Part shown: positions 27,013 through 35,372 of the stretch, in pieces
How positions within the stretch are numbered: the stretch's first letter is position 1
Layout of the letters: every line of letters begins with the position of its first letter
Source: Methylobacterium aquaticum
GTDB taxonomy: Bacteria; Pseudomonadota; Alphaproteobacteria; Rhizobiales; Beijerinckiaceae
Length of the DNA: 64,000 nt
Assembly: GCF_016804325.1 (NCBI RefSeq)
Contig: NZ_CP043627.1
Location: 1,324,001 to 1,388,000 of the forward strand
Direction: 5' to 3'
Made by a program: the position numbers and the translations under genes
The notes under the pieces: generated by a model
Databases searched by the model: none
What the model was told of the DNA's origin: nothing
What the model saw: only the letters and a program-made list of their open reading frames with translations

Positions 27013-27918
27013 TCACCCGGTCGCCGAGGCGATGGGTGGCGTCACGCTCGCGGCGATCAGCTCCTGCAGCACCGGGTTGGGGAAGCGTCGGGTCTGAACG
27101 ATGGCGTAGAAGCGCTCGGTCACGTCCGGGATGCGGCAATGCTCGACCAGCAGGCCCGTGTGAAGCTCGTCCTGCACGACGATCGGGGGAACCACGGCGA
27201 CGCCCTCGCCCTCGCGGGCGAGCAGGCGGAGCATGGCCATGTCGTCGACCTCGGCCTGGATGATCGGGTGGATGCCCGCGAGCGACAGCACGCGGTCGAG
27301 GGCGACGCGGATCTCGCTGTCGAGGCTCGGCAGCGTGACCGGCACGGTCCGAAGGACATCGGGGAAGCGCAGGGGCTCCGCCACCGACCCGGACCGGCCG
27401 ACCAGGCTCACGGGCTGCTCGGCGATGAGGTGGCTGTGGAGGTCTGTGCCCGCGTCCCGGCGCACCGCCGTGGTGGCCAGCACCACGTCGAGGCCATGCA
27501 TCTCGAGCTGCGCCAGCAATTCGCGCATCGTCCCCGAGCGCACCACCAGCTCGACGTCCGGGCGCCCGATCACCGGGCGCAGGAACTCGAGCTGAAAGTT
27601 GCGTGAGAGCGTCGTCAGGGCTCCGACGCGCAGCACCTGCTGGGCGGCGCGGGGCCGCCCCTGCAACACCTTGAGCAGTTCGTTGCCGGTCTCGAAGACG
27701 GTGTCGGCATAGTCGAGCGCGATGCGTCCCGCCTCGGTGAGGACGAGCTTCTTGCCGCGGCGCTCGAACAGGTCGTGCCCGAGTTGCTGTTCCAGCTTCT
27801 GCAGCTGCACCGACAGGGCGGATTGCGACAGGTTGAGGACGTCCGCGGCCCGGGTCAGGCCGCCCTCATGCGCGATGCAATGGAACAGGCGCAGGTGGTG
27901 GTAGTTCAGGGCCGTCAT
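27013..27918 (-). CDS. LysR family transcriptional regulator (NhaR-like)
   Basis: This 301-residue protein has an N-terminal winged helix (LNYHHLRLFHCIAHEGGLTR, AADVLNLSQSALSVQLQKLE) and a LysR substrate-binding domain (LRVGALTTLSRNFQLEFLRP). The opening LNYHHLRLFH and the ERRGKKLVLTEAGRIALDYAD stretch resemble the NhaR subgroup, which responds to sodium or pH. It converges on dabA, separated by about 75 bp. LysR genes often sit beside bicarbonate-uptake operons; a role in controlling dabBA is an inference, as no operator could be confirmed. Confidence 0.85.
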   Translation of the reverse strand: MTALNYHHLRLFHCIAHEGGLTRAADVLNLSQSALSVQLQKLEQQLGHDLFERRGKKLVLTEAGRIALDYADTVFETGNELLKVLQGRPRAAQQVLRVGALTTLSRNFQLEFLRPVIGRPDVELVVRSGTMRELLAQLEMHGLDVVLATTAVRRDAGTDLHSHLIAEQPVSLVGRSGSVAEPLRFPDVLRTVPVTLPSLDSEIRVALDRVLSLAGIHPIIQAEVDDMAMLRLLAREGEGVAVVPPIVVQDELHTGLLVEHCRIPDVTERFYAIVQTRRFPNPVLQELIAASVTPPIASATG

Positions 27919-28296
27919 GCGACATATTTACGAAAACGAACGATCGCCGGCAATCGTTGAGGAGGGTGTCGCAACCGTCGAACGATATCGTATCCGGGGG
28001 CGTGGTGTCGCTGCGTGTGGCCCACCGCGAGGACCGGACGGGCGCAGCCTACAACGTCGCATGTCGACTGAAGACCTTGCGTAGTCTGACCCGTACGAGG
28101 CCATCGGCAAAGCCCGGACAGACGACCCGTCGAGGTTCACGTACGACCCGCACCACCAGAATCCGGCACCGAACGACGCGATCTTCGCAAAAAGTGTCAG
28201 GGACACGCAGCGCTTCCAACGGCCCGACAGGCAAATCCGCCAGCCCTCCCCGCATCGAATCAGCTACGACGGCCCTGTTTCCCTCCCGAGCGACCG
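27919..28296. other. Intergenic, no supported gene
   Basis: This holds the divergent promoter area of the LysR gene and of the exported protein at 28297. An AT-rich patch (CATATTTACGAAAACGAACG, about 27918-27937) lies next to the LysR start. No operator or RNA was recognised. Confidence 0.4.
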
Positions 28297-28851
28297 GTGA
28301 CGACGATGCTGAGATCTGCCCTGCTGGCGACTTGCCTGGCCTGGAGCGGCGCCGCGCTCGCCACCGAGGTGAAGCTGCCCGGCACGGCGGCGATCGGCCC
28401 CGAGAGCCGTGTGATCGCGATGACGTTCGGATGCACCCCGTCGCGGTCGCGCAACGAGACCGGGAGCCTGAGGATCGGCTTCGACATCCCGAATTTCGAG
28501 GCCCTGGAGAAACGCTTCGATTTCGGCGCCTTCGAGGGACCGGAGGGCACCCGCAAGCCGCTGACCGAGATCACGGTGGTGCAGAGCGTGCGCCTGTCAG
28601 CAAATGGCTCCATCGCGTTTGACGGCACGTCCTTCTCCCTCGGCACGGCTGCCGCCTTGCGCGGCGAGGCGGCCGAGCTGACGCGGGTCAGGGCGGTCGC
28701 CGTGGCCGTCGGTGCCGGACCCGGAACTTTGCGCTGGCGCCAGGACAGCCCGCGCAAGGGTGACGACCCGGTGATGGTCACGGTGCCGATCGGCGCGGCC
28801 GATGCCGACCGGCTCAAGGCGGCGCTGGCACCCTGCCTGAAGGGCCAATGA
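28297..28851 (+). CDS. Exported protein of unknown function
   Basis: The 184-residue frame from GTG 28297 begins MTTMLRSALLATCLAWSGAALA, a Sec signal peptide; the internal ATG 28306 gives an equally good signal and may be the real start. The mature part is about 160 residues with two cysteines (FGCTPSRSRNE and LAPCLKGQ) that could form a disulfide, and a beta-rich pattern (GSLRIGFDIPNFEALEKRFD; PVMVTVPIGAADADRLKAAL). I do not recognise a named family. It converges on the PBP gene; the stop codons are adjacent (28851/28852). Confidence 0.7.
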   Translation: MTTMLRSALLATCLAWSGAALATEVKLPGTAAIGPESRVIAMTFGCTPSRSRNETGSLRIGFDIPNFEALEKRFDFGAFEGPEGTRKPLTEITVVQSVRLSANGSIAFDGTSFSLGTAAALRGEAAELTRVRAVAVAVGAGPGTLRWRQDSPRKGDDPVMVTVPIGAADADRLKAALAPCLKGQ

Positions 28852-31371
28852 TCACCGCCGCCAGATCCCGATCCGGTTGGAGCGCGCCTGCTCCTCGGCG
28901 GCGAGCAGGTCCGGCGTGGCGTCGGCGCTGGCGCGGCCGCCGCCGTTGAACAGGATCAGCTCGGACAGATCCTGCCCGTCGAGGGAGCAGCGATAGGCGC
29001 CGCCCTCCCCCGCCGGCGCGCAGGCGACGTCGCGCCGGCGCAGGTAGCGGCCGAGCTCGCGGGCGTTGCGGCCGGACAGGCCGTCGACTCCGGCGAGCCG
29101 CACGGTGCGCCCGTCGAAATCGAGGGTGCCGGTATCGACCACCGCCGGGCTGCCCCGCAGCACCGCGCGGCCGGTCGGGTCGCGATCGGTGAGCGCCCGC
29201 GGATCCGCATCCGGCTCGGCGATGCTCGCCGTCTCCGGCCGCGGCGCCGGGGTGGCGCGTGCCTCCGGCCTGCCGGCCTCGACCTTGCCGGCCTTGGCCC
29301 GGGCCGCCAGCGCCTGGGTGACGAAATCGCGCCAGATCAGGGCCGGCATGTCGCCGCCGGTGACGCCGGCCATCGGCGCGTTGTCGTCGTTGCCGAGCCA
29401 GACCCCGACCACGAGGTCGCCGGCAAAGCCCACGAACCAGGCGTCGCGGCTGTCCTGGGTGGTGCCGGTCTTGCCCCCGGAAGGAATCGAGACGCGGGCG
29501 TTCTTGCCGGTGCCCTCCCGGACCACGGCGCTCAGGAGATCGAGCATCGCGGTGCGCGCCGCCTGATCGCGGGCGGGCGTCGGGGGAGTTTGCGGCCGCG
29601 TATAGAGCGTCTGGTCGCGGGCGAGGATCTGGCGCACGCTGTAGGGCTCGATGGTCTCGGCGCCGGCCGCCACCGCCGCGTAGGCGCGGGTCATCTCGAG
29701 AAGCGTGGTCTCGGCCGAGCCGAGGGCGAGGCTCGGGAGGTTCGGCAGGTCGGAGGTCACGCCGAGGCCGCGGGCCGTCTCGATCACCGCCGGCATCCCC
29801 ACCGCCTCGGCGAGCTGCACCGCCACGGTGTTGATCGAGTGGGCGAAGGCGGTGCGCAAGCTGACCGCGCCGCGGTAGCGCCCGCCGTAATTCTCCGGCT
29901 CCCACTCGCCGATCTGGGTCGGCCGGTCCATCATCGTCGAATCCGGCCGATAGCCCTGGCGCATCGCGGTCAGGTAGACGAACAGCTTGAACAGCGAGCC
30001 GGGCTGGCGCTTGGCCTGGGTGACGCGGTTGAACTGGCTGTCGGCATAGTCGCGCCCGCCGACCATCGCCAGGATCGCCCCGTCGGTCGACATCGCCACC
30101 AGGGCGCCTTGCGAGACCTTGCGGCGCTCGCCGTCCTGGTCGAGGCGGCGGGCGATCACGCTCTCGGCGATGTTCTGGAGCGTCAGGTCGAGGGTGGTGC
30201 GGACCGTCGCGTCGGCCGGTCCGGTGCCGATCAGCCCGCGCACCGAGTCGGCGACGCCGTCGACGAAGTAGTTGGTGCCGACCGGCGTCTCCGTCGGCAC
30301 CCGGACGGTGGCGGGGGCGCGCTTGGCCGCGTCGGCCTCCTGTTTCGTGACCGCGCCGGTCTCCACCATGGCCTCGAGCACCTGGGCGGCGCGGCCCCGG
30401 GCCCCGTCGAGGTTGCGGTGGGGGGCGAGCTGCGAGGGTGCGCGCACCAGGCCCGCCAGCATGGCCGCCTCGCTCAAGGTCAGGTCCTTGGCCGGCTTGC
30501 CGAAATAGCGCTGCGAGGCCGCGTCGGCGCCGTAGACGCCGGCACCGAAATAGGCGGCGTTGAGGTAGCGGGTGAGGATCTCGTCCTTCGGCAGCTGCGA
30601 TTCGAGCCACAGCGCCAGCACCGCCTCCTGCACCTTCCGCTTCAGGGTGCGGTCCTGGGACAGGTAGCTCATGCGGACGAGCTGCTGGGTCAGGGTCGAG
30701 CCGCCCTCCCGGGTGCCGCCGGCGGCGGCGTTGCGGAAGGCCGCGCGGACGAGCCCGCGCAGGTCGATGCCGTGATGCTCGTAGAAGCGGCGATCCTCGA
30801 TCGCGACGATCGCCTTGGCGAGGACCGGCGGCACCTCTTTCGCCGAGAGCTTCGCCCCCTTGATGACGCCGCGGGTGGCGAAGGCCTGCCCGTCGGCGGC
30901 CCGCACCACGAGGGCTGAGGCCGTCGGCTCGACCGTGAGGCCGCCATTCACCGGCAGGGTCGACAGCGCGTAGATCGTGTAGGCGAGGACGAGACCGGCC
31001 ACGAGCGCGGCGGTGGCTGCGGTCGCCTTGAGCCAGGGCACGCGCCGGGCGACGTCCGCGACAGGCCGCCAGGCCGCCGCTGTCGCGGACGCGGCGCGGC
31101 GCGTGGCGGGGTGATCGGCGAGGCGGCCGGCGCCCGTCCGCATCCGGATGAATCCCGACCGGGCGGCCGGGCCGATCCGGGCGCCGAGTCCGGCGGCGGC
31201 ACGGGAGAATCCCGCGAACCGGCCCTCCGGCCTGTGTCCGGGATGCGCTCCCGCGGGCTTCGTGCCCGCGGGTTCCGCCCCCGACCGAGCGGCCGGCCCG
31301 ACCGCGCCCCCAAGGTCGAGCCAGTCGCGGTTGCGTCCATCGGGTCCGGGTTCGGGCGGCCGCTCGGTCAA
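28852..31371 (-). CDS. Class A penicillin-binding protein (GT51 + transpeptidase) with a C-terminal nuclease-like domain
   Basis: This 839-residue bifunctional peptidoglycan synthase has an Ala/Pro/Arg-rich cytoplasmic N-terminus (1-110), a single helix near 115-137, and a glycosyltransferase 51 domain with AIVAIEDRRFYEHHGID and EGGSTLTQQLVRMSYL. The transpeptidase domain has the SxxK in QPGSLFKLFVYL, SxN in AHSINTVAVQ and KTGT in PSGGKTGTTQDSRDAWFVG. After about residue 735 comes a fold resembling staphylococcal nuclease (TLDFDGRTVRLAGVDGL; AYRCSLDGQDLSELILFNGG; EEQARSNRIGIWRR). The acidic and arginine catalytic residues of the nuclease appear to be missing, so it is probably a binding module. 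The domain would lie in the periplasm. Confidence 0.9.
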   Translation of the reverse strand: MTERPPEPGPDGRNRDWLDLGGAVGPAARSGAEPAGTKPAGAHPGHRPEGRFAGFSRAAAGLGARIGPAARSGFIRMRTGAGRLADHPATRRAASATAAAWRPVADVARRVPWLKATAATAALVAGLVLAYTIYALSTLPVNGGLTVEPTASALVVRAADGQAFATRGVIKGAKLSAKEVPPVLAKAIVAIEDRRFYEHHGIDLRGLVRAAFRNAAAGGTREGGSTLTQQLVRMSYLSQDRTLKRKVQEAVLALWLESQLPKDEILTRYLNAAYFGAGVYGADAASQRYFGKPAKDLTLSEAAMLAGLVRAPSQLAPHRNLDGARGRAAQVLEAMVETGAVTKQEADAAKRAPATVRVPTETPVGTNYFVDGVADSVRGLIGTGPADATVRTTLDLTLQNIAESVIARRLDQDGERRKVSQGALVAMSTDGAILAMVGGRDYADSQFNRVTQAKRQPGSLFKLFVYLTAMRQGYRPDSTMMDRPTQIGEWEPENYGGRYRGAVSLRTAFAHSINTVAVQLAEAVGMPAVIETARGLGVTSDLPNLPSLALGSAETTLLEMTRAYAAVAAGAETIEPYSVRQILARDQTLYTRPQTPPTPARDQAARTAMLDLLSAVVREGTGKNARVSIPSGGKTGTTQDSRDAWFVGFAGDLVVGVWLGNDDNAPMAGVTGGDMPALIWRDFVTQALAARAKAGKVEAGRPEARATPAPRPETASIAEPDADPRALTDRDPTGRAVLRGSPAVVDTGTLDFDGRTVRLAGVDGLSGRNARELGRYLRRRDVACAPAGEGGAYRCSLDGQDLSELILFNGGGRASADATPDLLAAEEQARSNRIGIWRR

Positions 31372-31386
31372 GGTTCTATGTCCCGG

Positions 31387-31737
31387 TTAGCGCGGCTCGA
31401 TCCAGCGCGCCGGGCGGGCGGCGGCCGGGCGGCTGAAATGCAGGCGGCGGATGGTGTGCCGGTGGCGCCGGACATGGTGGCGCCCGTAATGGCGGCGATG
31501 GTGCCAGTGGCGCCGGTGATGCCAGTGGCGGCGATAGTGGCGGCGGTGGTGCCAATGGCGGCGATGCCAGTGGCGGCGGTGCCAATGGCGGTGTCGGCGC
31601 CAGCGCACGGTCTCGACCGTGGAGGGCTGGTCGAGGGCGGTGGTGACCGCGGCGCTCGGCATCAGCGGCGAGGCGCCGGCGAGGCCGCCGAGGCCGGTGA
31701 GCAGGAACAGGGCCAGCAGCAGGGTACGGATGCGCAT
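31387..31737 (-). CDS. Small exported His/Arg-rich repeat protein
   Basis: This 116-residue protein starts at ATG 31737 with a Sec signal (MRIRTLLLALFLLTGLGGLAGA). The mature centre is an array of short repeats built from RRHWHRRHWHHRRHY-type units (about residues 48-100), giving an extremely basic, His-rich protein, followed by RRLHFSRPAAARPARW. The repeats are also visible in DNA as a 12-15 bp period between about 31480 and 31610. Such proteins are predicted in several Methylobacterium-like genomes, but I know no function. Metal or polyanion binding in the periplasm is an inference. It lies 16 bp upstream of the PBP gene's stop-distal side on the same strand. Confidence 0.6.
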   Translation of the reverse strand: MRIRTLLLALFLLTGLGGLAGASPLMPSAAVTTALDQPSTVETVRWRRHRHWHRRHWHRRHWHHRRHYRRHWHHRRHWHHRRHYGRHHVRRHRHTIRRLHFSRPAAARPARWIEPR

Positions 31738-31968
31738 CGGGGCTCCGGGCGATGGGTCCAGGCGGGTGCGGCGCGGCACCGGGATGCCGCCTCACACGAA
31801 GACCGGAACTCAACGCCAAGCTCTGCCGTTTCGTTCCCGCGCACAGGGGGCGTGCAACGCCAAGCCTGGCCGTTGCGCCACGAAGCGTTAGGTTGCGGGT
31901 GTCACGCGTTCTTGCGCGTTGGGGTTCTTGCGCGTTGGGATTCTCGCGCGTCGGGAGGGGGGTATGCC

Positions 31969-32403
31969 ATGCGGCCGTGCGTGAAGCGGCTCTATCGGTG
32001 GTCGGCGGCGGCGGCGTTGCTCGTCGCCGGCATCAGCGCGGCGGAGGCCGGCTGCGTCCGGCGCGTCATCAACCGCTCGCCTTACTTCGCGGTTGCCAGC
32101 CGCAACGGCGGGCCGAGCGTCGGCATCCCGCCCCATTCCTCCCGCTCGATCGGCATGACGGCGCCGGGCCGGGTCGATATCGCGGCCTATTGCGCCGGGC
32201 GCGGCCCGCGCGGACGCCTCGTCCCGGTCGGGCCGCCGGTGGCGCAGGACAGCTACACGTTCACGGCGATCATCGACCGCTGCTACTACGATCTCGGCCT
32301 GATGGGATTCGGCCAGGGCGGCACCGAGCCGTTCGTGCTCAACGACCCCCGCCAGGGCGACCTGACGGTCGGTCCGTTCGGCCCGGCCTGCCCGCCGCGC
32401 TAA
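31969..32403 (+). CDS. Exported protein of unknown function
   Basis: This 144-residue protein starts at ATG 31969 (GGGAGGGGGG upstream). A signal peptide (MRPCVKRLYRWSAAAALLVAGISAAEA) is followed by a mature protein with four cysteines (GCVRRVINRS; DIAAYCAGRG; IIDRCYYDLG; FGPACPPR), which suggests two disulfides. The internal TFTAIIDRCYYDLGLMGFGQ and LNDPRQGDLTVGPFGP resemble no family that I can name. A short tandem repeat (TTCTTGCGCGTTGGG, twice, plus a degenerate third) lies at about 31908-31955 just upstream. Confidence 0.65.
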   Translation: MRPCVKRLYRWSAAAALLVAGISAAEAGCVRRVINRSPYFAVASRNGGPSVGIPPHSSRSIGMTAPGRVDIAAYCAGRGPRGRLVPVGPPVAQDSYTFTAIIDRCYYDLGLMGFGQGGTEPFVLNDPRQGDLTVGPFGPACPPR

Positions 32404-32406
32404 CCA

Positions 32407-32510
32407 GATTTCGCCGAGGTGGTTACCGGTTCGGCGCGAAAAATCTGCGACAAAACAAGGACTTAAGCGGTTTTGCGTCGGCCTGCCGACGCAAGTCCGC
32501 CTGGAGCGTG
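32407..32510 (+). repeat. Repeat family D, copy
   Basis: The ~105 bp copy begins AGATTTCGCCGAGGTGGTTA and ends GGCCTGCCGACGCAAGTCCG. It matches 46788-46890 on the opposite strand (AAAAATCTGCGACAAAAC is shared exactly) and the short piece at 2551. It sits directly after the stop of the exported protein gene. Confidence 0.7.
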
Positions 32511-32589
32511 ACGAGCGGGGTTGCGCTCCCGAAATGAACTGGCTAAGAAGCCCTCGTCGGCGGCCACCAAGGGCGCCGGCGAGAAACGT

Positions 32590-32665
32590 TCCCCGATAGC
32601 TCAGTTGGTAGAGCAGGCGACTGTTAATCGCCTTGTCGTAGGTTCGAGTCCTACTCGGGGAGCCA
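32590..32665 (+). tRNA. tRNA-Asn (anticodon GTT)
   Basis: This 76-nt cloverleaf has acceptor arm TCCCCGA / TCGGGGA with G discriminator and an encoded CCA. The D-loop is AGCTCAGTTGGTAGAGC. The anticodon arm GGCGACTGTTAATCGCC carries GTT, and the T-arm is GTAGGTTCGAGTCCTAC. All four stems pair. tRNA genes are common integration sites, but no integrase or att duplication was found nearby. Confidence 0.97.
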
Positions 32666-32735
32666 CTTTCCTTATTCTGACACTGTGTTCGGATCTCGCG
32701 GCGACGCCTTTTGCGCCCGCTTGACGATCCGTCTG

Positions 32736-33640
32736 TCAGGTCTCCCCTCCCCGATTGGTCCGCCGGAACGCCGCCGGGCTCAGGCCGGCGCGTGCCGCGA
32801 AGAACCGCGAGAAATACGCCGGATCATTGAAGCCGAGATCGAAGGCGATCTTCGAGACCGGCAGCGTGGTGTAGATCAGGCTGCGCTTGGCCTCGAGCAT
32901 CAGCCGGTCGTGCAGGATGCCCTGCGGCGAGCGCCGCACCGCTTCGGTGCAGGCGGCGTGCAGCCGGTCCGGGCTGACGCCGAGCGAGGCGGCGAAGCGG
33001 GCGACCGGCCAGCCCTCGCGCAAATGCGCCTCGACCAGGCGGCGGAAGCGGCGGTGCAGGTCGGCCCGCGCCAGCGCCGCCGGCTCGGTGATCGAGCGCG
33101 CGGCGCGGGTGCGCAGCACGCCGACGACCAGGAGCTTGGTGAGGGCCGCCACCGCGCTCGCCGCCCCGGCAGGGCACCGGAGGCCTCCCGCATCAGGGCC
33201 TCGACGAGGAACGCCAGATCGAGGTCGATCTCCTCCGGCGAGCCGGCCCGGCCGCTGAACGCCGCCTCGGCGGTGGCGCGCAGGCGCGCGGCGTCCGGGT
33301 CGGGATCGAGCACGGCGGCGAGGAAGTCGTCGGCGAGCGACAGGACCACGCCGTCGGTGCCGGGCCGGAACGAGAAGGCATGGACCACCCCGGACGGCAC
33401 CCAGACCAGCCAGGGCGCGGAGAACTCTTCGCGGTGCGCGTCGAGCGACAGGGCCCCGTGGCCGCGCGTGACCACGAGCCCCTGCGTCAGCGCGCCGTGG
33501 CGGTGGGGCGCGATCTCCCAATCGTGCAGGGCCGCGCTGGTGCCGATCCGCTCGGCATGGACGAAGCTCGGCACCGTCGCCTCGGCGGTCTCGCCGTAGA
33601 GGCGAAAGACCGGGATCGGCCGCTCGCGCTGCATCTGCAT
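32736..33640 (-). CDS. AraC family transcriptional regulator, frameshifted
   Basis: From ATG 33640 the N-terminal cupin-like effector domain reads VFRLYGETAEATVPSFVHAE, then IAPHRHGALTQGLVVTRGHG and VWVPSGVVHAFSF. At about 33165 (GCCCCGGC on the plus strand) the frame breaks. The other frame continues with ALTKLLVVGVLRTRAA and the AraC double HTH (FAASLGVSPDRLHAACTEAV; VSKIAFDLGFNDPAYFSRFF). One added base gives a 301-residue protein. The HPHRH-like start and C-terminal HTH resemble PobR-type activators of hydroxybenzoate genes. It lies divergent from vanAB (643 bp apart), so it may regulate them; this is an inference. Confidence 0.85.
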
Positions 33641-34283
33641 CGCCGTCTCCTCCCGCCCGTGGCAGAGCCGTGCCGGTGAAGAAAGGGCGCAGGTACCCCC
33701 TCTCCCCGCCGGCGGCTTACGGATTCACACAGCGCTTCTGACACGCAACCCTTTGCAAGATCGGGCGCTTTCCCCTCCCCCTTGTGGGGAGGGGTCAGGG
33801 GTGGGGGTGGTGCCGCGTCAAGCGCGAGGCTTCTCCGGCACCACCCCCACCCCCTTGCCCCCTCCCCACAAGGGGGAGGGGAGGCGCGCTACTTTCTTAT
33901 GGAGAGGACGATCAGACCGAGTTGCACGAATGCGGTGGCCGCCCGCGGAGAGAGAAGAAAATCCGCGTCCTTTCTTCACCCGGACGTGCCCTTGACGCTA
34001 ACGCCCGGCGCCAGATCCGTCCAAGAAATTCCGACGCCCGTCCATGGCCGGGCCCCATCGGGGCAGGTAGCGTCCGAGCATCGAACCGGACCAGTTCCAA
34101 ACTGCTGATCCGGCACGCGAAACTTGTGTGCGGCGCAATATCGGCCGGCCTGCCGACGGAGCCGTCCGGGTGAGCCGCCCGGCGACCCGATACGGCCAAG
34201 ATACGACCAAGCCGGCTGCCGCACGACCGGACCTCCAGCGCGGCGAGAAGACCCGCGAGGCCGACACGACGAGGGAGAGAACG
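33641..34283. other. vanA: Intergenic region between the AraC gene and vanA
   Basis: This region carries the large inverted repeat at 33772-33882 and presumably the divergent promoters. No other gene is supported. vanA has GGGAGAG about 8 bases before its ATG. Confidence 0.4.
33772..33882. repeat. Large inverted repeat E (about 110 bp)
   Basis: CCCCTCCCCCTTGTGGGGAG on the left and its complement on the right form long arms, continued by GGGGTGGGGGTGGTGCC and GGCACCACCCCCACCCC. The loop is about 24 bases. It would form a strong cruciform or RNA hairpin. It resembles dispersed intergenic repeats of alphaproteobacteria; no second copy occurs in this window. Confidence 0.75.
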
Positions 34284-35372
34284 ATGACGGATCCCAAGGG
34301 CTTCCCGCTGAACGCCTGGTATGCCGCCGCCTGGGACCACGAGATCGGCCGCGCGCTCACCCCGCGCCGGATCTGCGACAAGGACGTGGTGCTCTACCGC
34401 CGCACCGACGGCGCCGTCGCGGCGCTCGAGGATGCCTGCTGGCACCGGCTGCTGCCCTTGTCGCTCGGCCACCTCAAGGGCGACCAGGTGATGTGCGGCT
34501 ATCACGGCCTGGTCTTCGATGCGTCGGGCCGCTGCACCTTCATGCCGGCGCAGGAGACGATCAACCCGTCCGCTTGCGTGCGCGCCTTCCCGGCGGTCGA
34601 GCGCTACCGCCTGGTCTGGCTGTGGATGGGCGACCCGGCCCTCGCCGATCCCGACCTCGTGCCGGACTTCCACTGGAACAGCGATGCGCCCTGGGTCGGC
34701 GAGGGCGGCACCTTCTACGGCCTGAAGTGCAATTACCGGCTGGTCATCGACAACCTGATGGACCTGACCCACGAGACCTACGTCCATGCCGGCAGCATCG
34801 GCGACGAGGCGATCACCCGCAGCCCGTTCGAGGTGACGCATACCGACACCTGCGTCACGGTCGAGCGCTGGATGGAGAACATCGAGCCGCCGCCGTTCTG
34901 GGCGCGCAATCTCGGCAAGCCCGGCCATGTCGACCGCTGGCAGATCATCCGGTTCGAGGCGCCGACGGTGGTGGCGGGCGATGTCGGGGTGGCGCTCGCC
35001 GGCACCGGCGCCCGCCAGGGCGACCGGAGCCAGGGCGTCAACGGCTTCTTCCTGGCGGCGATCACGCCGGAGACCGCCACGAGCTGCCACTATTTCTGGA
35101 ACTTCGTGCGCAGCTGGCGCACCGACGACGAGGAGCTGACGAAGGCGCTCAACCGCGCCCACGTCAACGACGGCAAGGGTGTCTACGACCAGGATCACGA
35201 CGTGCTGGAGGCCCAGCAACGGGCGATCGACCGCCAGCCGCGCCAGCCCTTCTACAACCTCAACATCGATGCCGGCGCCCTCTGGGCCCACCGGCTGATC
35301 GACGGCATGATGGCGAAGGAGGGCCGCGACCCGGCGAAAGCCGCCCCGTCCGTCGGCATCGCGGCGGAATGA
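34284..35372 (+). CDS. vanA: Vanillate O-demethylase oxygenase subunit (Rieske non-haem iron)
   Basis: This 362-residue protein is the terminal oxygenase that removes the O-methyl group of vanillate to give protocatechuate and formaldehyde. The Rieske cluster ligands are C52-x-H54 and C71-x2-H74 (CWHRLLPLS; MCGYHG). The iron-binding catalytic domain has NLMDLTHETYVHAGSIGDEA. The N-terminus FPLNAWYAAAWDHEI is typical of VanA. The released formaldehyde would feed C1 metabolism. ATG 34284 is chosen for its ribosome site. Its stop overlaps the vanB start (ATGA). A related O-demethylase substrate, such as another methoxybenzoate, is possible. Confidence 0.88.
   Translation: MTDPKGFPLNAWYAAAWDHEIGRALTPRRICDKDVVLYRRTDGAVAALEDACWHRLLPLSLGHLKGDQVMCGYHGLVFDASGRCTFMPAQETINPSACVRAFPAVERYRLVWLWMGDPALADPDLVPDFHWNSDAPWVGEGGTFYGLKCNYRLVIDNLMDLTHETYVHAGSIGDEAITRSPFEVTHTDTCVTVERWMENIEPPPFWARNLGKPGHVDRWQIIRFEAPTVVAGDVGVALAGTGARQGDRSQGVNGFFLAAITPETATSCHYFWNFVRSWRTDDEELTKALNRAHVNDGKGVYDQDHDVLEAQQRAIDRQPRQPFYNLNIDAGALWAHRLIDGMMAKEGRDPAKAAPSVGIAAE

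Noticed and set aside
24335..27139. A 934-codon minus-strand frame opposite dabA, and a 680-codon one opposite dabB
   Set aside because: Both are Gly/Arg/Ala-rich shadows of dabA and dabB, which carry catalytic residues on the plus strand.
31480..31610. Short tandem repeats taken as a possible CRISPR array
   Set aside because: The period is only 12-15 bp without unique spacers, and the repeats lie in a protein-coding frame for the His/Arg-rich exported protein.
32590..32665. tRNA-Asn as the attachment site of a genomic island
   Set aside because: No integrase and no duplicated tRNA 3' end were found on either side.
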